DNA of 47,599 bases from Salinicola sp. Lineage in GTDB: Bacteria > Pseudomonadota > Gammaproteobacteria > Pseudomonadales > Halomonadaceae. Numbering within the stretch: position 1 is the stretch's first letter; every line of letters begins with the position of its first letter. This document shows positions 36,146 through 44,714 of the stretch, piece after piece. The stretch is from NCBI GenBank assembly GCA_002695065.1, contig NZNW01000039.1, positions 1-47,599 of the forward strand, read 5' to 3'. The notes below the pieces were generated by a model, which saw nothing but the letters and a program-made list of their open reading frames with translations, was not told where the DNA came from and searched no databases. A program made the position numbers and the translations under genes.

Positions 36146-38809
36146 ATGAGTTCAGAACAGGAAACGTCGCTGCACGAGTCGTTGCGAGACAATGTCCGGC
36201 TGCTGGGGGATAGCCTTGGCCGGACCATTGCCAAGGATCTGGGCAGCGAGTTCGTGGATCGGATCGAACGGATTCGCGCCCTGGCCAAGAAGGGGCGGCA
36301 GAGCGCCGAGGAGGCGGATCGTCGCGAGCTGATCGACTATCTCCGGTCACTTCCCGAAGGCGAATTGCTGCCGGTCACCCGCGCGTTCAACCAGTTTCTC
36401 AACTTTTCCAACATCGCCGAGCAGCATTACCGGGCGCGCTTTCGGCGTGTCGAGGATTACAAGCCGGGCACCCAGCCCGATCTGGGCGAACTGCTCCAGC
36501 GCGCGACGACGGCCGGTCAATCCCCTCGTCAACTGGTGGATGCGATTGCCGGCATGCGCATCGATCTGGTGCTGACCGCCCATCCCACCGAAGTCATTCG
36601 ACGCACGCTGATCCAGAAATACGACGCCATCGACCACTGCCTGCAGATCATCGAGGACAGTGGCGACCAGCCGGAAGTGCAGCACCGCGCGCAGGGGCGA
36701 CTCGAGGAGCTGATCGCCCAGTCCTGGCATACCGACGAGATCCGCCATGAGCGTCCCACCCCCGTCGACGAGGCGAAGTGGGGATTCGCGGTCATCGAGA
36801 ATTCGCTGTGGGAAGCGGTGCCGACCTTCCATCGCGACCTGGATGCGCTGCTGATGGAGAAGGCCGGCGAGCGCCTGCCGCTGGAGGCGTCGCCCATCCG
36901 GTTCGCGTCCTGGATGGGGGGCGATCGTGACGGCAACCCCAACGTGACGGCCAGCGTGACCGAGGAGGTGCTGCTGCTGGGGCGCTGGATGGCGGCCGAT
37001 CTCTATCTTCGCGATCTCGAACAGCTCAAGGCGGAGCTGTCGATGTGGGAGGCGAGCGATGCCCTCCACGCCGAGGTCGGTGACGACCCGGAGCCTTATC
37101 GGGCACTGCTGAAGCGGTTGTCGACTCGGCTGGAGGCGACCCGGGCGTGGGCGCGAGCGCGGCTCGACGGGGAGGTTCCCGCCGACAGCGCGATCATCGA
37201 AACGCGAGATCAGCTCTTCGCCCCGTTACTGGCCTGCCACCGCTCGCTGTGCGACGTGGGACTGGAGACCATTGCCAACGGCGTACTGCTGGATACCTTG
37301 CGACGGGTGGCGGTGTTCGGCGTTAACCTGGCCAAGCTCGACGTGCGCCAGGATGGCGCCCGCCATGCCCAGGTCTTCGAAGAGCTGACCCAATATCTCG
37401 ACCTCGGCAACTATCGGGATTGGGACGAAGAGCGCCGTCAGGCGTTCCTGCTCGAGGAGCTGACCTCGCCGCGGCCGCTGATTCCGTCGTGCTGGGCCTG
37501 TTCCGCGGAAACCCGGGAAGTGCTCGACACCTTCGGCGTCATCGGACGCGAGCACCGCCAGGCCCTGGGGACCTACATCATCTCGATGGCCCAGCAACCC
37601 TCCGACGTGCTGGCGGTGGCGCTGCTGATGAAGGAGGCCGGTAACGGCGTGCGTCTGCCCATCGCGCCGCTGTTCGAGACCCTGGACGATCTGGACCGGG
37701 CCGGCGACGTGATCGAACGTCTGCTGGCTCTGCCGGGATATCGGGAGGTCGCCGGCGATTACCAGGAAGTGATGATCGGCTACTCGGATTCGGCCAAGGA
37801 TGCCGGTCAGCTGGCGGCGGCCTGGGCCCAGTACCGGGCCCAGGAGCGGCTGGTCGAGGTGTGTCGCGACGGCGGCGTCGCGTTGACGCTGTTCCACGGT
37901 CGCGGCGGCACCGTCGGTCGCGGCGGCGGCCCCGCCCACGCCGCGATCCTGTCGCAGCCGCCGGGATCTGTGAACGGCAGCCTGCGGGTGACCGAGCAGG
38001 GCGAAATGATCCGCTTCAAGTTCGGTCAGCCCGATATCGCCCTGCGGTCGATGGAGATCTACGTCTGCGCGGTGCTGGAGGCGACGCTGTTGCCACCGCC
38101 CGCCCCCCGACCCGTATGGCGCGAGGAGATGGATCGCCTGGCCGACATCGCCCATCGCGCCTATGTGGGCGTCGTGCGCGAAGATCCGGATTTCGTTCCC
38201 TATTTCCGCGCGGTGACGCCGGAGGGCGCGCTGGGCCGTCTCCCGCTGGGGTCGCGCCCCGCCAAACGGCGCCAGGAGGGTGGTATCGAGACGCTGCGGG
38301 CCATCCCGTGGATCTTCGCCTGGACCCAGACCCGGCTGATGCTGCCGGCCTGGCTCGGCAGCGGCGAGGCGTTCGCGACGCGGCTGGAGGAGCACGGGGG
38401 GCTCGACAGACTACGAGAGATGCGCGAACAGTGGCCCTTCTTCGGCACCTATCTGGATATGCTCGAGATGCTGCTGGCCAAGTCGGATCCGCTCATTGCG
38501 GCCTACTACGAGAAGCGCCTGGTCGACGACCCCGCCCTGACCCGGCTGGGCGAATCGCTGCGCCAGCGGCTGGTCGATCTCGAGGCCGTGCTGCTGCGAA
38601 TCCTCGACCAGCATCGACTGCTGGAGAACACGCCGTTGATCAGCCAGGCCATCGAGGTGCGCAACCCCTATATCGACCCGCTGCACGGCCTCCAGGCAGA
38701 ACTGCTGCAGCGAAACCGGGACGCCAGCGGCGATATCACGCCGGAACTGTCGCGGGCCCTGATGGTGACCATGGCGGGCATCGCCGCCGGGCTCCGCAAC
38801 ACCGGCTAA
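36146..38809 (+). CDS. ppc: Phosphoenolpyruvate carboxylase
   Basis: The 887-residue enzyme adds bicarbonate to PEP to refill oxaloacetate for the TCA cycle. Signature sites: VLTAHPTEVIRRT with catalytic His about 146, GYSDSAKDAGQL, the FHGRGGTVGRGGGP loop and the C-terminal VRNPYIDPL and NTG ending. ATG 36146 is preferred because GGGGAGGG (36133-36140) lies five bases upstream; TTG 36131 would swallow that site. It is monocistronic with a shared-type operator candidate upstream. Confidence 0.97.
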   Translation: MSSEQETSLHESLRDNVRLLGDSLGRTIAKDLGSEFVDRIERIRALAKKGRQSAEEADRRELIDYLRSLPEGELLPVTRAFNQFLNFSNIAEQHYRARFRRVEDYKPGTQPDLGELLQRATTAGQSPRQLVDAIAGMRIDLVLTAHPTEVIRRTLIQKYDAIDHCLQIIEDSGDQPEVQHRAQGRLEELIAQSWHTDEIRHERPTPVDEAKWGFAVIENSLWEAVPTFHRDLDALLMEKAGERLPLEASPIRFASWMGGDRDGNPNVTASVTEEVLLLGRWMAADLYLRDLEQLKAELSMWEASDALHAEVGDDPEPYRALLKRLSTRLEATRAWARARLDGEVPADSAIIETRDQLFAPLLACHRSLCDVGLETIANGVLLDTLRRVAVFGVNLAKLDVRQDGARHAQVFEELTQYLDLGNYRDWDEERRQAFLLEELTSPRPLIPSCWACSAETREVLDTFGVIGREHRQALGTYIISMAQQPSDVLAVALLMKEAGNGVRLPIAPLFETLDDLDRAGDVIERLLALPGYREVAGDYQEVMIGYSDSAKDAGQLAAAWAQYRAQERLVEVCRDGGVALTLFHGRGGTVGRGGGPAHAAILSQPPGSVNGSLRVTEQGEMIRFKFGQPDIALRSMEIYVCAVLEATLLPPPAPRPVWREEMDRLADIAHRAYVGVVREDPDFVPYFRAVTPEGALGRLPLGSRPAKRRQEGGIETLRAIPWIFAWTQTRLMLPAWLGSGEAFATRLEEHGGLDRLREMREQWPFFGTYLDMLEMLLAKSDPLIAAYYEKRLVDDPALTRLGESLRQRLVDLEAVLLRILDQHRLLENTPLISQAIEVRNPYIDPLHGLQAELLQRNRDASGDITPELSRALMVTMAGIAAGLRNTG

Positions 38810-38831
38810 CCACGGCGGGCGGATCGATACC

Positions 38832-38880
38832 TGCTATAACGGTAATGATCGTCACGCCGGCCCGACTTCGGGTGCCGGCG
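38832..38880 (+). promoter_or_regulatory. Extended -10 promoter and leader hairpin of cbpA
   Basis: TGCTATAAC (38832-38840) fits the extended -10 consensus with one mismatch. A start near 38847 would put the hairpin CGCCGGC/GCCGGCG (38855-38880, with an inner CCGA/TCGG stem) at the 5' end of the mRNA, just before AGGGAG (38891-38896). Confidence 0.5.
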
Positions 38881-38902
38881 GCCCCTCGACAGGGAGTGCG
38901 GC

Positions 38903-39892
38903 ATGGAGTTCAAGGATTACTACGCGGTACTGGGCGTGGAGCGGGATGCCACCCAGGATGAGATCAAGCGCGCCTATCGCAGGCTGGCTCGAAAGTATCA
39001 CCCGGATGTCAGCCAGGAAGCCGATGCCGATGCGCGCTTCAAGGAGCTGGGTGAGGCATACGAAGTCCTGAAGGATCCCGAAAAACGTCTCGCCTATGAT
39101 CGGGTGGGTCAAGGTCAGCGGGCCGGCGAGGATTTCCGGCCGCCGCCGGACTGGGATGCCGGGTTCGAGTTTCGGGGTGGCGGTTATACCCAAGAGGGCT
39201 ACTCCCAGGAGCAGCACGCCGCCTTCAGCGATTTCTTCGAATCGCTGTTCGGTCAACGTCGAGGGTCGGGCCAGGGTTTCGCAGGCTCGAGTGGCGATCC
39301 CGGCGGCATGCGGTATCGTGCTCGCGGAGAGGATCATCATGCCAAGGTGTCGATCGCGCTTGAGGATGCCTATCGCGGTGCCGTGCGCACCCTCACGCTG
39401 CAGAGCGGCGAACTCGATGAGCAGGGCAGGTTGCGGCCCCGCCAGCGGACCTTGAAAGTCCGGATTCCGAAGGGCGTGAAACAGGGCCAGCGAATTCGTC
39501 TGGCCGGTCAGGGGGAGCCTGGCATGGGTGGCGGTCCGGCTGGCGATCTCTATCTGGAGATCGAGTTCGAATCGCACCGGCGCTATCAGGTCGAGGGGCG
39601 CGATGTCACCCTGACCCTGCCCGTGGCGCCCTGGGAAGCGGCGCTGGGCGCGACGATCGCGGTACCGTTGCCCGAGGGTTCGGTGGAACTGAAAGTCCCG
39701 GCGGACTCCCAGGACGGGCGGCGCCTGCGACTCAAGGGTCGAGGCATTCCCGGCGAGCCACCGGGCGACTGCTACGTCGCCTTGAAGATCGTACTGCCGC
39801 CGGCGACGAATGACGACGTCAAGGCGGCCTATCGCCAGCTGGAAGCGGTGGCGAACTTCAACCCCAGAGCGACAGCGGAGGGCAGGTCATGA
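38903..39892 (+). CDS. cbpA: DnaJ-like co-chaperone CbpA
   Basis: The 329-residue protein is a type II J-protein (curved-DNA-binding protein) that stimulates DnaK. The J domain (1-70) has HPD at 33-35 (KYHPDVS). A Gly-rich linker (about 85-145) precedes two beta-rich C-terminal substrate domains (RTLKVRIPKGVKQGQRIRL; GSVELKVPADSQDGRRLRLK). It lacks the DnaJ zinc-finger repeats, which separates it from DnaJ. Its stop overlaps the cbpM start (ATGA), the typical CbpA-CbpM pair. Confidence 0.95.
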   Translation: MEFKDYYAVLGVERDATQDEIKRAYRRLARKYHPDVSQEADADARFKELGEAYEVLKDPEKRLAYDRVGQGQRAGEDFRPPPDWDAGFEFRGGGYTQEGYSQEQHAAFSDFFESLFGQRRGSGQGFAGSSGDPGGMRYRARGEDHHAKVSIALEDAYRGAVRTLTLQSGELDEQGRLRPRQRTLKVRIPKGVKQGQRIRLAGQGEPGMGGGPAGDLYLEIEFESHRRYQVEGRDVTLTLPVAPWEAALGATIAVPLPEGSVELKVPADSQDGRRLRLKGRGIPGEPPGDCYVALKIVLPPATNDDVKAAYRQLEAVANFNPRATAEGRS

Positions 39893-40194
39893 CCATCCAC
39901 GATCTCACCCGGGTCCCGGTCGACAACCTCGACGAGACGCCGGTCCTGACGCTGGGCGAGCTGTGCCGAACCTGTACGGTACATGCCGAATGGGTCATCG
40001 AGCTGGTCGACGAGGGCGTCATCGTCCCCCACGGTCGCCGACGCGAACAGTGGCGTTTCTATGGCGCGAGCCTGCATCGCGTCAGGGTCGTCCAGCGTCT
40101 GCAGCGCGACCTGGGCGTCAATCTGGCCGGCGCGGCACTGGCGCTGGAACTGATGGACGAGGTCGCGCGTTTGCGTCGGCGAGCCGGCGAGTGA
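39889..40194 (+). CDS. cbpM: Chaperone modulator CbpM
   Basis: The 101-residue MerR-like winged-helix-type protein binds the J domain of CbpA and inhibits its DnaK and DNA activities. LTLGELCRTCTVHAEWVIELVDEGVI and LHRVRVVQRLQRDLGVN are the family pattern. ATG 39889 follows GGAGGGCAGG and overlaps cbpA. The pairing with cbpA supports the identity. Confidence 0.93.
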   Translation: MTIHDLTRVPVDNLDETPVLTLGELCRTCTVHAEWVIELVDEGVIVPHGRRREQWRFYGASLHRVRVVQRLQRDLGVNLAGAALALELMDEVARLRRRAGE

Positions 40195-40288
40195 CCCCCG
40201 GCCGGATACCGCGACTCGAAGCCGTACCGGCGCCTCGCGCCACTCGTCGGAGTGAATTCGGCGAGTGGCGTTTCGTCGGCCCCTGACG

Positions 40289-40304
40289 TTAGTAAGTTTA
40301 CGAC
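40289..40304. promoter_or_regulatory. Imperfect palindromic operator candidate before the kinase gene
   Basis: TTAGTAA-GT-TTACGAC keeps GTAAGTTTACGAC, identical over 13 bases to the inverse of the site before ppc (35994-36009). It lies about 87 bases before the chosen kinase start. The remainder of 40195-40390 shows no other convincing element. Confidence 0.45.
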
Positions 40305-40390
40305 TTTGGTTGTGTCGCCGATAGACGACTCTCACCATCAAAATGAGCATGCTACGCTTGTTGCCACTTCCGGCTTTCCTGCGATCCCCC

Positions 40391-41074
40391 ATGCGTATCA
40401 CCACGACGGAGACGCGGACGCTATCGATCGATATCGATCCGCTCATTCTCGATGCCGCCCGTAGCTTAATCGATTCATCCCGACGTCGAATTCTCGGCCT
40501 GGTCGGTGCTCCCGGCTCTGGCAAAAGTACGCTCTCCGAGGCGCTTTTCGCTGCACTCGGCGATCGGACGCAGATCGTCCCCATGGACGGTTTCCATCTC
40601 TCCAATCGACAACTGGCGGCACTGGGCCGGGCCGGGCGAAAGGGAGCACCGGATACGTTCGACGCGTTCGGCTATCGCGACCTGCTCAAGCGCCTTCGCG
40701 CCGGCTTCGGTGGGGAGACGGTCTACGCGCCGGGCTTCTATCGCGAGCTCGAGGAGCCCATCGCCGCCAGTATCGCGGTGGCGCCACAGACCTCTCTGAT
40801 CATCACCGAGGGCAACTACCTGCTGCTCGAGGACGCGCCGTGGCCGCAGGTGCGGGAGATGCTGGACGAGGTGTGGTTTCTCGATGTCGACCGTGAGCTG
40901 CGCGAGTCCCGCCTGGTCGCCCGCCATCGGCAGTTCGGGCGCACCGAGCGGCAGGCGCTGGACTGGGTCCGCACCACCGATGCGCCCAACGCCGAGCGTA
41001 TCGAGGCGCTAGCCGCCAACGCCGATCGCCAGCTGTGGTGGAGCGGCAACCGGATTCGATTCAAGGACACGTAG
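40391..41074 (+). CDS. P-loop nucleoside/nucleotide kinase family protein (YggC/FrcK-like)
   Basis: The 227-residue protein (from ATG 40391) is related to the uridine kinase, PanK and phosphoribulokinase group. Walker A is GAPGSGKST (39-47). PMDGFHLSN, FDAFGYRDLL and IITEGNYLLL are typical of this family, and VWFLDVDRELRESRLVARH is the lid region. The substrate is not known; the adjacent sugar-porter gene suggests a sugar or sugar-like molecule. ATG 40343 is an alternative start adding 16 residues; neither has a clear ribosome site. The first gene of a probable two-gene operon, 70 bases before the transporter. Confidence 0.82.
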   Translation: MRITTTETRTLSIDIDPLILDAARSLIDSSRRRILGLVGAPGSGKSTLSEALFAALGDRTQIVPMDGFHLSNRQLAALGRAGRKGAPDTFDAFGYRDLLKRLRAGFGGETVYAPGFYRELEEPIAASIAVAPQTSLIITEGNYLLLEDAPWPQVREMLDEVWFLDVDRELRESRLVARHRQFGRTERQALDWVRTTDAPNAERIEALAANADRQLWWSGNRIRFKDT

Positions 41075-41144
41075 CAGAGACGTGTAGTCATCATTCGAGC
41101 TGGGCGACTCAATCTCCAGGACGCCCGATTTCAAGGAGAGAAGC

Positions 41145-42575
41145 ATGAATGCAATCGCTGCCGCCGGTCGCGGTCCGAAGCGCAAGGGGCTGGTCGTGAT
41201 GGTCTCGGTCGTGGCCGCCCTGGGTGGTCTGTTGTTCGGCTACGATACCGGCATCATCGGCGTGGCCCTGCTCGGGCTGTCCAAGCAGTTCGCGCTGGAC
41301 GACACGCTCAAGCAGCTCGTCACCGGGGCGATCATCCTCGGCGCCATCGTCGGCTGCGTGGGTACCGGCCGGCTCTCCGACCGGCTCGGGCGTCGCTGGA
41401 CGATCGTGCTGGTCGGCGCGGTATTCATCGTCGGCTCGATCCTGTCGGCGGCCTCGACCAGCGTCGGCATGCTGATCGCGGCGCGATTCATTCTCGGGCT
41501 CTCCGCCGGCAGCGCGACGCAGATCATTCCGGTCTATATCGCCGAGGTCACGCCGCCGGAGCACCGAGGCAAGCTGGTGGTGATGTTCCAGTTCATGGTG
41601 GTGTTCGGCATTCTCGTCGCCTACCTGGTGGGCTACGGCCTGGGCGAGCAGTGGCGCTGGATGTTCGGCCTGGGCACCATCCCGGCGGTGATCCTGATGC
41701 TGGGCATGCTGGTCCTGCCGGAGAGCCCGCGCTGGCTGGTGAGCAAGGGGCGTGAACCCGAGGCGCTGGGTATCCTCGAGCGGGTACGTGCCAGCCGGGA
41801 GGGGGCGCAGTCGGAGATGGACGAGATCAAGGAGGTGTCGGCCCGGCCCGAAGGATCCTGGCGCGATCTGTTCCAGCCCTGGATCCGTCCGGCGCTGGTG
41901 GCCGGCGTGGGGATCGCGATGTTCTCCCAGATCACCGGCAACAACGCCCTGATCTACTACGCGCCGACCATCCTGAGCCAGGCCGGTTTCGGCGACGGCG
42001 CCTCGGTGCTGGCGGCCATCGGTGGCGCCGTGTTGATCAACCTGGCGACCATCCTGGGGATTTTCCTGGTCGATCGGATCGGGCGCAAACGCTTCCTGCT
42101 GTGGATGGTGCCCGGCTCGGCGGTGGCGCTGGTGATCATGGGGATACTGTTCGTGGGCGGCGCCCCGGAGGATGCCTTCAGCCAGTACGCCCTGGTCGCC
42201 TGTCTGGCGATCTACATGGCGCTCAACTGCAGTTTCGGCGTCTGTCTATGGCTGATCAACGCCGAGGTCTATCCGCTGTTCGTACGAGGCAAGGGCGCCA
42301 GCATGGGCGCGCTGAGCCACTGGGTCTTCAACCTGCTGGTGACGCTGACGACGCTTTCGCTGATCAGCGCGCTTGGCACCTCCGGTACCTTCTGGCTCTA
42401 TGCGGTGATCACCACGATCGCGCTCGTCTTCATCATCCGCTACGTACCCGAGACGATGGGGCGTTCGCTGGAGGAGATCGAGAGCGATCTCAAGAAAGGT
42501 GTCTTCTTCCCGGCGGACAAGGCCAGGGACGATTCGAAGGGGGCATCGGCGACGGCGGCAAACGCCGTCGAGTAA
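41145..42575 (+). CDS. Sugar-porter family MFS transporter
   Basis: The 476-residue inner-membrane protein has 12 predicted helices and sugar-porter signatures: GGLLFGYDTGIIGVAL in TM1, GRLSDRLGRRW in loop 2-3, PESPRWLVSKGRE before the central loop, QITGNNALIYYAPTI in TM7, DRIGRKRF in loop 8-9 and PETMGRSLEEIE after TM12. It should import a monosaccharide or polyol by proton symport; the exact sugar is not determinable. ATG 41145 has AAGGAGAG just upstream. It converges on topB with a 14-base gap and no clear terminator. Confidence 0.9.
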   Translation: MNAIAAAGRGPKRKGLVVMVSVVAALGGLLFGYDTGIIGVALLGLSKQFALDDTLKQLVTGAIILGAIVGCVGTGRLSDRLGRRWTIVLVGAVFIVGSILSAASTSVGMLIAARFILGLSAGSATQIIPVYIAEVTPPEHRGKLVVMFQFMVVFGILVAYLVGYGLGEQWRWMFGLGTIPAVILMLGMLVLPESPRWLVSKGREPEALGILERVRASREGAQSEMDEIKEVSARPEGSWRDLFQPWIRPALVAGVGIAMFSQITGNNALIYYAPTILSQAGFGDGASVLAAIGGAVLINLATILGIFLVDRIGRKRFLLWMVPGSAVALVIMGILFVGGAPEDAFSQYALVACLAIYMALNCSFGVCLWLINAEVYPLFVRGKGASMGALSHWVFNLLVTLTTLSLISALGTSGTFWLYAVITTIALVFIIRYVPETMGRSLEEIESDLKKGVFFPADKARDDSKGASATAANAVE

Positions 42576-42589
42576 CGGCTGGGGCAGGC

Positions 42590-44617
42590 TCACGAAGAGC
42601 GCTTTCGTGGACGTTGCGGGCGTGCTTGCCCGCCGTCCGCCGCGGCTTGCGACTGGCCGCCGTTCGTCTTGCCGCCACGCCGCGAGCGGCCCGCTCCGGC
42701 CTTGCGCCCCGAAGTCCCCCGCCTGCCACGTTTGGGCGGCGGTGCGACCGGCGCCGTACCCTTGGCCGATGCCGCGAGCGCCTGGTTGAGACGCCCGGCG
42801 TCCGCCTGGGCCAGCAGCGCGCGGAGATCCTCGACCAGTGCGGTCAAGAACGGTGCCGGCGCATCCCGGCTCTCGGCGATCGCCGACAGCCGTTGCTCCC
42901 ACAGGGCGGTGCGCTCGGGGCGAGTCGCGGCCGGTGGCAGCGAGTCGATCAGCGCATGCCCGGTGCGCGTGGCCCTGATGGCTTTCCCGTCGCGAACCAG
43001 ATAGCCCCGGGTCAGCAGCGTTTCGATGATGCCGGCGCGGGTCGCCTCGGTGCCGAGACCGTCGGATTCGCGCAGCGTGCGCTTGACCGCAGGGTCCTCG
43101 ACGTAGCGGGCGATGTTCATCATCGCCTTGATCAGGCTGGCATCTGTGAAGGGTTCCGGTGGTCGGGTCTCGCGAGCCTCGCAGCCGGCCTCGATCACGC
43201 TCGCCGCCTCGCCTTTCGTCAGCGGTGGCAGGGCTGGCACGTCGTCGCGCGTCGTGAACAGCGGCTTCCAGCCCGGCTCCAGAATCTCCCGCCCTTGTGC
43301 CTTGAAGCGCTCGCCGAGGATGTCGAACGTGGCCCGGGTCTCGTAGGTCTCCAGCGCCGGATAGAACTGGGCCAGGACGTTACGGGCGATCAACCGGAAC
43401 AGGTTGGCCTCGTCGCGGCTCAGCTTCTCCAGCTCGGCCGGCCGGCCCGTGGGCGCCAGCGCATGGTGGGCGCCGACCTTGGCGTCGTCCCACGCCTTGG
43501 AGCGCAGGCCGAAGTCGGCCTGCTCGGCCCATTCCCGCAACTGGCCATCGAGGCGACAGGCGTCGGTCAGGGTCCGGGCGGCCTCCCGGTGATGCGCGGC
43601 GGGCAGGTAACGGCAGTCGGAACGGGGGTAGGTGATCAGCTGGTGGCGCTCGTAGAGCGTCTGGCAGACGTCGAGTACCCGCTTCGCCGACAGGCCGTGG
43701 CGGCGTGCGGCATCGATCTGCAGCGACGACAGCGAATAGGGCAGCGGGGCGGCCTGGCGCTTGCGCTTCTGGTCGAGTTCGGCGAGATGGCCCTGGGCGC
43801 CTGCGAGGCGTTGCGACAGCGCCTCGGCCGGACGCGGATCGAGCAGGCGGCCCTGTTCATCGAAACACGAGCCATCAAAAAACCGGCCATCCAGCGGGTG
43901 ATGCTCGGCGGGTTGCCACCAGGCGCGCAGGGCGCCATTGGCGACCTGCAGGTCGGCCCACAACACGTAGAACGGCTTGGGTTCGAAGGCGGCGATATCG
44001 CGGTCTCGGCGGACCACCAGCCCGAGTACCGGCGTCTGCACGCGACCCACCGACAGCAATCCGTCGAACCCGGCCTGGCGCCCGATCAGCGTCCAGGCCC
44101 GGGTCAGGTTGATGCCGTAGAGCCAGTCGGCGCGGGAGCGAGCCTCGGCGGCGGCGTAGAGCGGCTGGTAGCGCTGATTGTCCTCGAGGCTGGCGAGTGC
44201 TTTAGCCACCGCCGGGCGGTTGAGGTCCTGCACCAGCAGACGCTGTGTCGGCCGGCGCCAGCCCAGGTGATTCAAGACCTCCTGGACCAGCAGTTGCCCC
44301 TCGCGGTCGGGGTCGCCGGCATGCACCACGCTGTCGGCACCCTTGACCAGCTTGCGCAGGACGGCCAGCTGGCTTCGTGCCTGGCTTCTGGGCACCAGCT
44401 GCCAGCGCTCGGGAATGATCGGCAGGTCGTCGAGTCGCCACTGCTTGTACCTGGGGTCGTAGCGCTCGGGCGGGGCCTGCTCCAGCAGATGGCCGAGACA
44501 CCAGCTCACCACGGTATCGCCAGCCTCGAGATAGCCCTCGCGACGCGTCGCCTTGACCGGCAGAGCATCCGCGATGGCGCGGGCGAGACTCGGTTTTTCG
44601 GCGACGATCAAACGCAT
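42590..44617 (-). CDS. topB: DNA topoisomerase III
   Basis: The 675-residue type IA enzyme decatenates DNA and resolves recombination intermediates. The TOPRIM domain has VAEKPSLARAIA at the N-terminus and DPDREGQLL. The catalytic tyrosine is Y330 in LITYPRSDCRYL, almost the same position as in E. coli TopB (328). The tail (about 615-675) is basic and low in complexity, rich in Arg, Lys and Gly, without zinc-finger cysteines. ATG 44617 with GGAG eight bases upstream gives MRLIVAEKPS; an in-frame extension to 44752 is unsupported. Confidence 0.95.
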   Translation of the reverse strand: MRLIVAEKPSLARAIADALPVKATRREGYLEAGDTVVSWCLGHLLEQAPPERYDPRYKQWRLDDLPIIPERWQLVPRSQARSQLAVLRKLVKGADSVVHAGDPDREGQLLVQEVLNHLGWRRPTQRLLVQDLNRPAVAKALASLEDNQRYQPLYAAAEARSRADWLYGINLTRAWTLIGRQAGFDGLLSVGRVQTPVLGLVVRRDRDIAAFEPKPFYVLWADLQVANGALRAWWQPAEHHPLDGRFFDGSCFDEQGRLLDPRPAEALSQRLAGAQGHLAELDQKRKRQAAPLPYSLSSLQIDAARRHGLSAKRVLDVCQTLYERHQLITYPRSDCRYLPAAHHREAARTLTDACRLDGQLREWAEQADFGLRSKAWDDAKVGAHHALAPTGRPAELEKLSRDEANLFRLIARNVLAQFYPALETYETRATFDILGERFKAQGREILEPGWKPLFTTRDDVPALPPLTKGEAASVIEAGCEARETRPPEPFTDASLIKAMMNIARYVEDPAVKRTLRESDGLGTEATRAGIIETLLTRGYLVRDGKAIRATRTGHALIDSLPPAATRPERTALWEQRLSAIAESRDAPAPFLTALVEDLRALLAQADAGRLNQALAASAKGTAPVAPPPKRGRRGTSGRKAGAGRSRRGGKTNGGQSQAAADGGQARPQRPRKRSS

Positions 44618-44714
44618 GGCGCGCTCCGGTGATGGGGGGTGTGGTTGCTGGATTCTGCCGCGGCGTGACCCCGCGGGGAAAGCCGCGGACCCTAGGATGC
44701 CGTCCGGTGGCGAA

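Noticed and set aside
42101-44632. 843-codon plus-strand frame opposite topB
   Set aside because: It runs antisense to topB, whose TOPRIM and tyrosine motifs are complete. The product is Gln/Gly/Leu-rich with no family signature.
44618-44714. Terminator between the membrane-protein gene and topB
   Set aside because: The CCGCGG-rich inverted repeats lack a T tract, so readthrough into topB is as likely as termination.
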